Source: Lepas anatifera (Eukaryota > Arthropoda > Thecostraca > Lepadidae). Taken from it: a stretch of DNA of 64,000 nt. Positions 29,968 to 40,399 of the stretch are shown here, in pieces. Every line of letters starts with the position of its first letter. Position 1 is the first letter of the stretch. The position numbers and the translations under genes were made by a program. The notes beneath the pieces are model-generated. The model saw only the letters and a program-made list of their open reading frames with translations. It did not search any database and was not told the origin of the DNA. The DNA is taken from positions 860,001 to 924,000 of the forward strand of contig JAOTON010000477.1 in the NCBI GenBank assembly GCA_034440635.1. Direction: 5' to 3'.

Positions 29968-30247
29968 CAGGGGCGTAGCCTAGGGGGGGCGGCAGGTACA
30001 GCCGCCCCACCTGAGGGGCCCGAAGGGCCCCTAGAGTACACGGGCCGCGCGAAGCGCGGCTCACCCGCACTATGCTCTGTGGCCAAAGTTCAAATTTCAT
30101 ACCAGACAGGGCCCTCTTAAGCCCTCTTCATCACTCTATTCTGTAACAAGCATAGCCCTTTTTACCCATCAGGGTCCTTTTGGCGCTGTCGCATGGGTCC
30201 TTTTCGGGGCGCCGCCCCCCCTGAGCGAAATCCTGGCTACGCCCCCG
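29968..30247 (+). mobile_element. hAT MITE, CAGGGGCGTAGCC family (copy 1)
   Basis: 280 bp from CAGGGGCGTAGCC to GGCTACGCCCCCG, flanked by CCCGCAGC / CCCGCAGT, an 8-bp target duplication with one mismatch. Interior has CGGGCCGCGCGAAGCGCGGC, a hairpin. Confidence 0.88.
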
Positions 30248-30418
30248 CCCGCAGTCCCCCTCGATCCGGACCTGGTGGAAGAGGTTTCATGACTCCACCA
30301 TTTCGTGATTACAATTATTAATTCATGAATCGTGAAGAATTGATTACACCGATTCTTCACCGGGGAGGGAAAGTCAGCTCCACTCGTGGTGCTTTCACCG
30401 ACCACACATACTCAGGTC

Positions 30419-30696
30419 CAGGGGCGTAGCCAAGATTTCACTCAGGGGGGGGCCGGCGCCCCGAAAAGGGCCCCTGTGACAGCACGAAAAGGGCCCTGAT
30501 GGGTAAAAAGGTCCCAGCTTGTTACAGAATATAGTGCTGAAGAGGGCTTAAGAGGACCCTGTCTGGTATGAAATTCAAATTTGGCCATAGAGCATAGTGT
30601 GGGTGAGCTGCGCTTCGCGCGGCCCGTGTCCTCAGGGGGCCTTTCAGGACATCAGGGGAGGGGCTATCTCTGCCGCCCCCCTCGGCTACGCCCCTG
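30419..30696 (-). mobile_element. hAT MITE, CAGGGGCGTAGCC family (copy 2)
   Basis: 278 bp in the opposite orientation to copy 1, only about 170 bp away. Flanked by a perfect 8-bp duplication CTCAGGTC (30411-30418, 30697-30704). TIRs are CAGGGGCGTAGCC and GGCTACGCCCCTG. Confidence 0.93.
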
Positions 30697-30864
30697 CTCA
30701 GGTCCAATGCGCATTTGCTTCACATTTGGTGATGCATGTTAGAAAAAGATCAATAAATCAGCTAATACAGGAATCAACTCCATGTGAAGCAGCTTATACC
30801 GTTTTTGGGACGGCAAAATCCATTATGTATTGTTTTTACCAGGGATGCGGAGCCGAGACAATTT

Positions 30865-31008
30865 TGGACGGCTCCGGCTCCGGCTCCGGTCCGAGGTTAT
30901 GATTTCGGCTCCGGCTCCGGCTCCGGCTCCGGGTTCAAGTGTCCTAACGGCTCCGGCTCCGGGCAAAATAGTCGGCTCCGACCGGCTCCGGCTCCGGCTC
31001 CGGCAATG
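30865..31008. repeat. (GGCTCC)n array, left end of hAT
   Basis: Blocks of GGCTCC separated by short unique spacers, mirrored at the other end of the element. Confidence 0.95.
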
Positions 31009-32573
31009 TACCTACATCCAAAATGTGATCGAAACGTTCTCAAGGGCGTGGAAGTCCATCAGATACAAAGTGACTATGTATTTGTACGAGTGAAAAATGG
31101 CGACTGGATGAACGAACGCTCTTGACCAGATGCCAAAGGCCAGTGAACCTCAAAACTGGACCAACCTACACTGCAGTGCAGTCGTATGGCAAACTGCAAT
31201 GCACTGTTATGGCAAACAGAAATATGGGTCAGACATGCCCGCAAACCCACATAAAAATTAAAGATACAACGATCAAGGAAAGGTTGGACAGCCCGCAAAG
31301 AAAAACTTCGATGAGCTAACAGCAGGGTCGTTCAAAAAATATGTTTTACTTTTCAGATTCGAACCCACTTTTTCCCATTATATATTCAATTTTGATTTTA
31401 ATGAGCCACATTCCAAGCGTCTACGACAGCGGGAAAGATCGCCTCAAAACGGTTAAAGGTTTCATGTTTCGGGCGCAATTGGCCACCCGGCGTTGCAGTC
31501 TCTCCTTGTTAAATTGGGATGAAAGGGGTGCATAACCTACCAGTAAAGACAGCCTGGCATGTGCGTGCGTATAAGAGCGGTAGATGGGATTTAACATGCA
31601 GGCATCTACTTGTCAGATGTATTTGCAGCGCAATACAAATACATGTTATTTCACAAAAAAACCTGAAATTAAATGATTCAGCACCCTAGTACTCTAAATC
31701 CCGACAGAACAGGAATGCCTTCCGGAGGCGAACCTTTCTCTAGTAACTATCGCTGGAGAACGTCGTGAGGCAGACGCTTCTCCCTATTCTCCTGCGAACT
31801 ATTTAAGAGCTCTAGTACTGATAAAAGAAGATCCTGTTTCATATTTTTACCCTTTAGGTGGCTCACGAAATCTTCCACCAGCTTCACACCACGGTCTGTG
31901 GGACCGTTCACGACAGTAAGTTCTGGAATACCTTGAAATAGGGGAAGCTATACCAGTCACCAGCTTCTCAACGGAGCCATTTCATGTCAGAATCTTTCAG
32001 ATTCAGGCGCTCGAATACCATCCAGCTTTCAGGAATGAGAAATTGGGAGAGGCTTGGTATCGAGCCGAGCTCTTCATAGTCTCTGTCGGAATCTTTAGCC
32101 TACCTAACTGAAAGGTGGATGGTTTTGCTGTTTAGGCCAGGTACTGTATCACTGTCTTTTTACCTTCAGCATTGTGATTCTTATTTGCGAAGCAGATTAT
32201 AACTTTCTGGTCACAAATAACAGTTGCGTTTGCACATTGACTTCAGCGCCTCTACACAATACCGGAGTATTATCTCGAATTGCGCAAGCTGGTTTACGTG
32301 TGGCTGTCAGGAGAGGTTGTCTCCAACAACTGTCTGTTTAGAAGACCCGGAGCTCACCAGTGAGCCATATTATGGAATATAGGACATTTATGGCATGAAG
32401 TGCGTGCTACTACTGTGTCAGATTCCGTTCATCATTCCAGAAGATACTTAAAGACAGAATATTATAATTTTTGGAGTTTAACAACGCATCAACTGCTCAG
32501 GTCATATGGCATCAGAGGAGAGAGGGAAAGAATTAGCTCGGACTAGAGCAGGGCGCCAGATTCTGCCTCTGGG

Positions 32574-32662
32574 TGGGCTCGAACCCACGACACCCAGCAT
32601 ATAATGAATGTCATCGGCCAAGCCGAGCGCAAGCGCTAACCGACTGAGCCACTCAGACTCCA
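32574..32662 (-). repeat. tRNA-derived sequence (SINE head or tRNA pseudogene)
   Basis: On the minus strand there is an A-box (TGGCTCAGTCGGTTA) and, about 55 bp later, a B-box (GGTTCGAGCCC) with matching T-arm. The acceptor ends do not pair, so it is not a functional tRNA. It sits in the loop of the long-TIR element. Confidence 0.65.
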
Positions 32663-33262
32663 AAATAGTTAGCGGCTTTCCTTATAAGTGGTTCTAAACC
32701 ATGCATTTGGGTTCCCCCGTCGCGGATAGTCAGCTTTAGAGCCTTCTATGAGCCTCAAAGCTATCCATAAAATGTAATGCAGTGCTTTCATTAAGTTAAT
32801 ATAGAAATCGCCCTGAATGTGCAGAAGTCAATTTGTCATCAGCTGTGGCATCTGTGCCAGAAAGTTATATTCTGTCGCGCTGGTGAGAACCACCATCGTG
32901 GAGGTAAGGAGCCAGTCGCACAACAATTGGCCAAAACAGCAAACGATTCACATTTGACTAGGGCAGGCTTAAGTTTCCGACACAGGCTATGAAGAGCTCT
33001 GTAAATGGTCGGTACTAAGCCTCAGCCAGCTTGTTACTCCTGACAGCTGGTTGGTATTCGATTGCCTGAATCTGAAATATTCTCACCAGAAATTGTTCCG
33101 TTGAGAAGCTGGTATAGCTTCCCCTGTTTCAAGGTATTCCAGAACTTACTGTCGTAAACAGTCCCACAGAACGTGGTGTGAAGCTGGTGGAAGATTTCAA
33201 GAGCCACCTAAAGGATGAAAATATGAAAAAGGATCTTATTTTATCAGTACCAGAGCTCTTAA

Positions 33263-34105
33263 CACGCGCATTGATGGGGGCGGGTACCCGCCCCCCTCGG
33301 GTTTTCCGGAGATGGCAGAAAAATGGCGGCGGGTAACGCCACCGTACTTGGCATACCTTTTCCCTCATCATTTTTACAACTTCTGTGAAAATTTTAAGGT
33401 TAGGTCATCCAAGGTCAGGTCACCAGTACAGGTCAAGTGACCCGACCTAAAAAAAGTTTAAGATAGCATAAGTCGGAGCAGGGTGAACTTATCTGATTGT
33501 AACTCATATCACATAATGGCCCCACCGAGTTCTCTAAAATATGTTCCGGTATTTTTTATATCGATGACCTAAGGTCAGGTACGAGGCATGTCCTCTCCAT
33601 TGGAAATACATGGGAAAAATGGTTTTTACGGAATAACTCAGTAACGGATGGTGAAAGAGCATTTATTTTAGCTGCATTAGACTCGCCTGGGCTTTGCAGT
33701 TCTAATGATATGCATTTTATATAATTTGACCCTGACCTGACCTCAGGTCAGGTCAAATCCTTGATTTGACCTAGCAAGGCCAAATTATATATCATTCGAT
33801 TTGGCTTGCTGAGAGGATTCATACAGTTTAAGTCGTTTTGCTCTATCCTAACTTGTTCAGATGTAATGGCCAAAAAACTGAATTTACATGTTATCCCTAT
33901 GACGGCTGTTTTTGACCTCTCGTGACCTTAAATGTGACCTGACAAAAAAAATGGTTCAAATGTTTTCGATGGAGAAGTGGATGGGCAAGCCAACGCCGTT
34001 TACCGTTTTTCGCTACCTACCGTGGTTCTCGAGATCTTAAGGGGGGCGGGTACCCGCCACCCCCCGTCAATGCGAAGGTGGCTCAGACCCCCGTCAATGC
34101 GCGTG
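33263..34105. mobile_element. piggyBac-like non-autonomous element, AGGTCA-rich (copy 2)
   Basis: TIRs CACGCGCATTGATGGGGG and CCCCCGTCAATGCGCGTG are flanked by TTAA on both sides (33259-33262, 34106-34109). The opposite arm of the host element has the empty site GAGCTCTTAAATAG once (reverse complement, ~31801-31814), proving a TTAA duplication. Inside each end is GGCGGGTACCCGCC, a palindrome. The interior is rich in AGGTCA/TGACCT. Confidence 0.9.
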
Positions 34106-34703
34106 TTAAATAGTTCGCAAAAGAATATGGAGAAGCACCTGCCTCACGACGTTCTCCAGCGATAGTTACTAGAGAAAGGTTCGCCTCCGGAAGGCATTCA
34201 TGTTCTGTCGGGATTTAGAGTACAAGGGTGCTAAATCATTTAATTTCAGGTCTTTTGTGGAATAACATGTATTTGTATTGCGCTACAAATACATCTGACA
34301 AGTAAATGCCTGCATGTTAAATCCCATCTACCGCTCTTATACGCACGCACATGCCAGGCTGTCTTTACTGGTAGGTTATGCACCCCTTATATCCCAATTT
34401 AACAAGGGGAGACTGCAACGCCGCGCGGATAATCGCGCCCGAAACATGAAATCTTTAACCGTTTTGAGGCGATATTTCCCGCTGTCGTAGACGCTTGGAA
34501 TGTGGCTCATTGAAATTATAATTGAATATATAATGGCAAAAAGTGGGTGCGAGTCTGAAAATAAAAAAGTTTGTTTGAACGACCTTAAGCTAACAGTGTT
34601 CAACATCAAAAAACACATCAGATAGGCTGATGGCATAATTCCTTTTCGAGAAAAATCGGAACCAACCACCCTACTGCCCAGGGCCCAGCAGCTGGTTCGC
34701 TCA

Positions 34704-35066
34704 CTACGCCACCCAATCGTGGTTGGAGCGGAGCTGCAACATTGCCTCCAATATGTCTGCTCTTAGTCTGGGCCTGAGATCAGTAAGCAGTAGCTTCATC
34801 GCGGAGAACAACCTCTCCGCGGACACCTGAGTAATTGGTAGCGCGGTCATTACCAGGCTAGCCGGCTGGATGATGGCTGGATATCTATCTAAGATGTCGC
34901 ATACGGTCGCCCTCTTTAGGCGACCCAGGTTTTTGAAGTCGGCCAGTGCCGCATCGAGTGACGGGGATGCTGTTTTCTGCGCCTTTTGCCCTGGGTTCTC
35001 GACAGACCTAGTATAAACTACTTCTTCGAGTACATGATAGCTCTCCTGGGGGGGAGGTGGGAGCAA
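34704..35066 (-). pseudogene. hAT transposase C-terminal dimerisation region
   Basis: The frame contains LPITQVSAERLFSAMKLLL then LRPRLRADILEAMLQLRSN, matching the hAT C-terminal dimerisation signature. The catalytic N-terminal part is absent: only 650 bp of element remain upstream. Confidence 0.85.
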
Positions 35067-35206
35067 AGATTTTATTGCTCGACAGACCTAGTGTAAACAC
35101 CTTTTTCAAACGATTTCTTCGGCCTTTGGGGGGCCAAAGGATAGTCTGCTCCCTTCCAGGGCTTTGGGGGGGCGTGACCGGAATGGTATCCCACTACGTC
35201 TGTCAA

Positions 35207-35329
35207 CAGGGGCGGATGCAGGCCAACGGTATGGAGTAAATCGTGAAAAACATGTTTTTTTTAGAAAATCGCCAAAAATTGGGCAGTTTGGGGGGCAAAT
35301 GCCTTTTCCCCCTCATGGATCCGCCGGTG
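35207..35329. mobile_element. hAT-like MITE with GCGGAT ends, nested in the hAT element
   Basis: CAGGGGCGGATGCAGG at the left and ATGGATCCGCCGGTG at the right. The flanking octamers TCTGTCAA and TCCGCCAA match at 6 of 8 positions. Confidence 0.6.
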
Positions 35330-35570
35330 TCCGCCAATGCTTTCATTTGTTGCCAATTTCTGCCCATGCTAAATGGCCGGGGCGCATTACCTGCCCGAGA
35401 GTGAGACCGTCTACGGAACACCCTAGTTGCAATATTTCATTAATCTCGCCATACATAACATATTGAGAAAATGTAATATTTCAGGTGAATAAAGGTGTTT
35501 CCATGCGACATCTCACGAGGTAAAATGTGACCATTTCACGTTTGATTTTTGGTAATTTTTGAGCTCTTTG

Positions 35571-35677
35571 GGAGCCGGAGCCGGACCCTTTCTGACGGCT
35601 CCGGCTCCGGCTCCGATCAAAAGTGTTTCAGCGGCTGCGGCTCCGGCTCCGGCTCCGGGCAGAATGGTCGGCTCCGA

Positions 35678-35714
<37 letters not shown>

Positions 35715-35716
35715 TG
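35571..35716. repeat. (GGCTCC)n array, right end of hAT
   Basis: Hexamer blocks mirror those at 30865-31008, including the shared phrase GGTCGGCTCCGACCGGCTCC. Confidence 0.95.
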
Positions 35717-35805
35717 CATCCCTGGTTTTTACCTCTGGGAAAAACCGGCTACAGTAACCAAAGGAGGGTCGAGGAGCCCCGCCCTTGATACGGGTGCTGC
35801 AGTGT

Positions 35806-36300
35806 CGTGCAGTGGTGCGCCAGTCCCATTCACAGGACGACTCTGGCTGTCGTGTTCAGTCCCAGTCACAGTTAACTCTGACTTTCGTGTTCAGTCCCAT
35901 TCACAGGTAACTCCGACTGTCGTGTTCAGTCCCATTCACAGGACGACTCTGGCTGTCGTGTCGAGTCCCATTCACAGGTAACTCTGGTTGTCATGTTCAG
36001 TCTCATTTACAGGACGTATCTGGCTTTCGTGTTCAGTCCCATTCACAGGACGTCTCTGGCTGTCGTGTCCAGTCCCAGTCACAGTTAACTCTGGATGTTG
36101 TGTCCAGTCCCAGTCACAGTTAACTCTGGATGTTGTGTCCAGTCCCAGTCACAGTTAACTCAGGCTGTCGTGTTCAGTCCCATTCACAGGACGTCTCTGG
36201 CTGTCGTGTCCAGTTCCAGTCACAGTTAACTCTGGATGTTGTGTCCAGTCCCAGTCACAGTTAACTCAGGCTGTCGTGTTCAGTCCCATTCACAGAATAT
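35806..36300. repeat. ~39-bp minisatellite, about 12 units
   Basis: Units alternate between CAGTCCCATTCACAGGACG and CAGTCCCAGTCACAGTTAAC, joined by TCTGGCTGTCGTGTT. A higher-order triplet is repeated near 36060-36290. Confidence 0.92.
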
Positions 36301-36850
36301 CTCTGGCTGCCGAGTTCATTCGTGGTGGAGGTACTCAAGGCAAGCCTGAGCTGACCATACCAACAATAAGGTTTTTAGGCTTCAGTCCAATACTCAGTCT
36401 GCTCCGACATTCAAAATAAGCGTGCCTCATATGTTTTCTATTGCACTGCTCGATAGAGAATACAGAGGAATGACTGCAGGGTTTTCACGTCCGTCCAGCC
36501 GCTTGCGTATTGAAATGAGGGTTTTGAGCTGCAGACAACATGCTACCTATTTGGATGATGAAAATGATGTGTTTTCCTGCAGCGTGGTGACAATCGATCC
36601 TCCGTCGGTGTCAGTCTGACACACGAGTCACTTCCACCCGTCCAGAGGCCCAACAGCCGTCAACGAGGCAGCACCAGCACTTTGTGGCCTTCTTCAGCTT
36701 TCAGCTATCGCATCATCGCAGACTTCTTGACGCCTGCCAATTCCCATTTGGTCTTCTGGGCTCCCGCCTGGCTTTGTTTTAGCTTTAAAACTGGGAAAAT
36801 ATTGAACAATATTTCACATAGCAAGCAGAATATTTTGAGGAGCAGTAAGT

Positions 36851-37237
36851 ATGGAGTCACTGAGACTTGCTCTTGGTTTCGTCTCTGTCTGGGTGCTGAT
36901 GTCGGTGATGCAGCCGTCCAGTGCATGCATGAACCTAAAACGCGGATACCCGAAGGCCTGGGATACTCTTCAGCTGAAGTCAATTACCGCTGAAGATGGC
37001 CCTTGCGGCTGCTGTGGTGAATGCTCTGAACTTCTCGACTGCGCGAGCTTCTCCTACCAAGCAGAAACTAAGACGTGCTGGTTGTACCCTGTGGTGGCCG
37101 ATCCGAAATCCTTCCACAAGACTGACGCTGAACAGTATTTTGTGATGCCGGGTAAGTCAGGTTCTGGCCAGTTCTGCCGTCACGACTATGACTGCGTCGA
37201 AACGGGCGAATCCTGCCAGAAGGACGTCTGCAAGTAA
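36851..37237 (+). CDS. Small secreted cysteine-rich protein, PAN/apple-like
   Basis: A single open frame of 128 residues. It starts with a strong signal peptide (MESLRLALGFVSVWVLMSV, predicted cut after PSSA). The mature part has 11 cysteines. Residues 53-75 read CGCCGECSELLDCASFSYQ then ETKTCWLYP, resembling the C..C....C..F.Y....C.L core of PAN/apple domains. The tail FCRHDYDCVETGESCQKDVC has the spacing of short C-x-D-x-D-C knot modules. AATAAA follows 430 bp after the stop. No intron seems needed. The binding partner is unknown; PAN domains bind proteins or glycans. The 39-bp minisatellite lies 550 bp upstream. The assignment rests on the leader and cysteine pattern. Confidence 0.7.
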   Translation: MESLRLALGFVSVWVLMSVMQPSSACMNLKRGYPKAWDTLQLKSITAEDGPCGCCGECSELLDCASFSYQAETKTCWLYPVVADPKSFHKTDAEQYFVMPGKSGSGQFCRHDYDCVETGESCQKDVCK

Positions 37238-37669
37238 TCTCCGGCGGATTCATCTCAGGCCACCTGCGAAGGATCAACCGCAAACGGCTTTACATTGGAA
37301 TACATGCGAGACACCGTGAATTCAGCGTACAGCTGACTAGATCGTGACAGCTTTCACGAGATTTGTTGATAAAAACAAGCCTATGCTGAACGTGATGATA
37401 TGTTTTGTCTGCCCTGGAAACAATTACCTACCGCGAAAAATATATGTAGAGCAGAAAAATTGACGAGGAAATCCGCTCATGTGATGCCAGAAAGCTGTTG
37501 CAAGAACATCGTTTTTAGCCCGGTTTACAACGTAGAGAACCAGTATTTTGGAGTATTACCATAGATTGCCCTACACGGCTTTTTATCATTTGGGACTACC
37601 GTTTTAGCTTTCCATTCACCTGCGAAGTTTTCGCTATCGTGTCGCTTATTATCCGATAATATAATTTAT

Positions 37670-37675
37670 AATAAA
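37670..37675 (+). other. Possible polyadenylation signal AATAAA
   Basis: AATAAA in an AT-rich stretch about 430 bp after the stop of the secreted protein gene; first good match downstream. Confidence 0.4.
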
Positions 37676-38569
37676 AGACTTACTCAATCAGGAACTTTTT
37701 TCGCCGATATCGTACAATTTAGTTTATGCTCGAATTTATGGAATACCTACCCGTTTTTTCGTACATGTTTTACAGCCACCGGTGAAGCTGGAACAGCGCA
37801 TTGTTTGGCTTTGCAACACATACATTAACATTACGATAATATATCAATCTAGTGTAAAACTAAAAAGGCCGGCCCAAGCTTTCAGTGCTCCACGCTTATC
37901 TCGCAAGGATCACCTGGAGACTTTAAAGGTAATGATTTACACCAGCACCCCGCGATGCCTCATGTAAAAATGCCTCTGTTGATGGAAGATTCCTTCTGGT
38001 TGACTGACAGGTCTGGAAGCTAAGCTCTTCCATTCGTCAAAGGAAATAAGTTCAATGCAGGTTCAAACGGTGATTAATCTGCCTTCACTTACCCACTATA
38101 TCCTCAGACTACATCCACTGGCATTTGTGTTTTTAATCTATCCCGCATAGGAGCCGGGATCAAGGGGGGTGTTTGAACCCCTCTCCCCACTGGCTTGAAA
38201 GTGACTCGGAGTTTCACTGGGGAGGGTGGTAATTCTTGGATTTCTAGGGAGCGAGAACGCCTCGTCAGTCCTGCATTTTCCGTCACTTCGGAATAAGTCT
38301 CCGGAAGTATCGTGCAATCAAGTGATTAGAAAATTATGGGAACCCAAATTTTGCAGATATGGAGAACAAATGCTGGTGTTGGGTCTCGTTCTTGAAGGAT
38401 TCAAGCCCCAGCACACCCCACGAGAACAGAAAAATATGGGAAGATCCAGTGGCAAGTGCTCTTTACACTGCAGTACAGTGTCTCAGTACCCGGACCCTCA
38501 CGTGCGGGTCGACCAGTTAACAGGTAAAACTGGATCTCATCAAAGAGTAAATACGAACGCTCCTCAGAA
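37676..38569. other. Intergenic, nothing recognised
   Basis: No gene or repeat identified. Confidence 0.4.
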
Positions 38570-38866
38570 CAGGCGGATCCAGGGGGCAAGAGGGGAACAT
38601 TCCCTCTGAAATGTTGATGTCTTCATAAGCGTAGGAACAGGAGGCAGGGGACGCATGCCCACAATGTTCTGGACGCTCCAACACCTATGGATGGCACCCC
38701 CTGAAATTTCGCTCCCCCCAAGATGTGAGAATCGGTGCACCCCACGATAGGGTTTGGCACCCCTTGATAGGCCTTGCCGTAAAAATAACTGTCACCTCCT
38801 AGTCCGGATGGTGCCCTCCGACCATGTACCCTCCCCCAGACCGGCAATCCTGGATCCGTCTACGCC
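38570..38866. mobile_element. MITE of the GGATCC / GGGCGCC family (copy 2)
   Basis: Starts CAGGCGGATCCAGGGG and ends CCTGGATCCGTCTACGCC. Interior has CACCCCACGATAGGGTTTGG and the same order of phrases as copies at 28750 and 48211. Confidence 0.7.
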
Positions 38867-39032
38867 CCCGGTGTTCCTCTCACGACGAGACAAGGCGGCA
38901 CGGATGCGGCTCATAGAACTGGAGGCATTAGGTGAGCGAGATACTTAGACTGGCTGGAACCCGACACTTGTCGAAATGCCCAGACTCGACTCTCGTATTA
39001 ATCGCACGATCCGGCACGGTCATATTCTCAGG

Positions 39033-39102
39033 CAGGGGCGTAGCCAAGGGGGGGCGGCAGGGACAGCTGCCCCCCCTGAGCGAAATCCTGGCTACGCCCC
39101 TG
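39033..39102. mobile_element. Minimal hAT MITE, CAGGGGCGTAGCC family (copy 3, 70 bp)
   Basis: Only the two ends remain, head to tail, from CAGGGGCGTAGCC to GGCTACGCCCCTG. Flanks TTCTCAGG and TTCTCAGT match at 7 of 8 bases. Confidence 0.85.
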
Positions 39103-39134
39103 TTCTCAGTCAGGTACAGGTGGCGTTTGGGGGC

Positions 39135-39278
39135 AGTGGTGGATACAAAGGGGTGGGCCTAGGGGCGCGTCAGAGTGCCTGTGGCTAATGCACAGCCGGG
39201 GGCTGTTCCGAGGCAATGGCGGGGGAGGCTCGAACCCCCTAGCCCCCTCCTCAAAATGAAGTCCTGGATCCGCCACTG
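39135..39278. mobile_element. hAT-like MITE, CAGTGG/CCACTG family (copy 2)
   Basis: CAGTGGTGGATACAAAGG to CTGGATCCGCCACTG, sharing GGCTGTTCCGAGGCAATGGC with 3643-3785. Confidence 0.65.
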
Positions 39279-39643
39279 CGCGTGGGGCGATGAATGAAAT
39301 ACCTATTGGATCCGATTACTTTACGAATGAAACACAGGCGAAGACTAGCAGTGCGTACCCGATGGTTTTGATTGTACTTTCTTTGCTTGTTGAAAAATTA
39401 TTCAAGTATTTTTGTTTGGAATTCAAACTCATGCAGGGGAGTATAATTATGAAAGGATTTATAGGTAAGTGCTTTTCCGGACTAACCGGTGCATTATTCC
39501 TTAGCAGAGGAGGTAGTAGGGTGTAAAAGTGGAATCGTGCCCATAGAATTGTAAATGTTTGGAGATAACTACTTTTCTAATACGTATTGAGCAAATATCT
39601 ACGTTGTCTTTCTTTTCTGTGAGCGAAAAGAATGAGCTGGACA

Positions 39644-40101
39644 TTAAAGGGAATGTGGCACCTTCACAACGTGATTTTAACTGAGATAGCCAAGTTGTAA
39701 AGCAGGTCAGAAAACCTGGTACTCCATATTTCATTTGACTTGGAACTCGATATTTCCGTAGAAAAAAAGCTAAAACCTACCTGACACCAGCCCCCTCAGC
39801 CCCCCGTCGCCGGCGGCCATTGTTGTGAGCTACTGGTGTAACGACATATGCTGACGTCACGGTGAGCATCAGCCAATCGAAGCCCTTGAAGCGTTTCAAG
39901 TATGGTAGCGGCTGCTAGATCGTGACATCATCCACAGTCTGATATTTATTTCTTTTTCTAGAGGAGCATTTTTAAAAACCAAATATTGAGCTTATTGTAC
40001 ATTTTTCAGAGAAATCATGAGTGGTTTTATTATTTTTGACTAAAAGTATGTCTAATTACACTAAATTCCAGGATTCGACCAGGGTGCCACATTCCCTTTA
40101 A
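39644..40101 (-). mobile_element. TTAA-flanked MITE, family T (copy 4)
   Basis: Bounded by TTAAAGGGAATGTGGCACC and GGTGCCACATTCCCTTTAA, inverted relative to copies 1-3. Contains TGACGTCA and a CCAAT box in mid-element. It ends about 350 bp before the proximal promoter of the ASPG-like gene. Confidence 0.9.
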
Positions 40102-40399
40102 TGTTGCTTAAGAGCTTTATGGATGCTCTCAAACGTTAATTGGTGCTTTCACCTTTAGGCGAGCTTGCACACCCTTGAAAGTATACAATTATACGCGCCT
40201 GCAGTGTTGTCGATCCGTCAACACGTTGAAACGCAAGTTCTTCAACCTTTTGTGCCAATTCAAACAGCCGATATGGTATCTAAAACAAAAAAAGATGGTA
40301 CACCATCTCCTTTTATATGGTGGCTACTGAACTAGTTCCCAATTTGGCTACCCCCAACAATTTTCTGAAATCCACTCTCCTGCTGTCGAGTCATGATGA

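Larger units (their letters stand above)
31323..34587. mobile_element. Long-TIR (Mutator-like or fold-back) element inside the hAT
   Basis: Arms of about 900-950 bp (31323 to ~32260, and ~32840 to 34587 after subtracting a later insertion) are inverted copies, diverging toward the centre. Ends read CAGGGTCGTTCAAA and, at the right, the reverse complement of TAAGGTCGTTCAAA. The 9-bp AGCTAACAG flanks it directly (31314-31322, 34588-34596). A 9-bp duplication with very long TIRs fits Mutator-like elements. No transposase is present, so the superfamily is inferred. Confidence 0.8.
30840..35724 (-). mobile_element. hAT transposon with GGCTCC-rich ends, host of nested insertions
   Basis: Ends are CAGGGATGCGGAGCC and GGCTCTGCATCCCTG, flanked by a perfect 8-bp duplication GTTTTTAC at 30832-30839 and 35725-35732. 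Both ends carry arrays of GGCTCC hexamers. The interior has the C-terminal dimerisation part of a hAT transposase on the minus strand (34704-35066). After removing the later insertion at 31323-34587 the original element was about 1.6 kb, so it was already internally deleted. Confidence 0.92.

Noticed and set aside
32574..32662. Functional tRNA gene
   Set aside because: A and B boxes are good, but the acceptor stem does not pair and the element lies in a transposon loop.
31341..34669. Conserved protein frame in both arms of the long inverted repeat (IPSVYDSGK...)
   Set aside because: Differences between arms are mostly amino-acid altering and the inner parts are full of stops; not under coding constraint.
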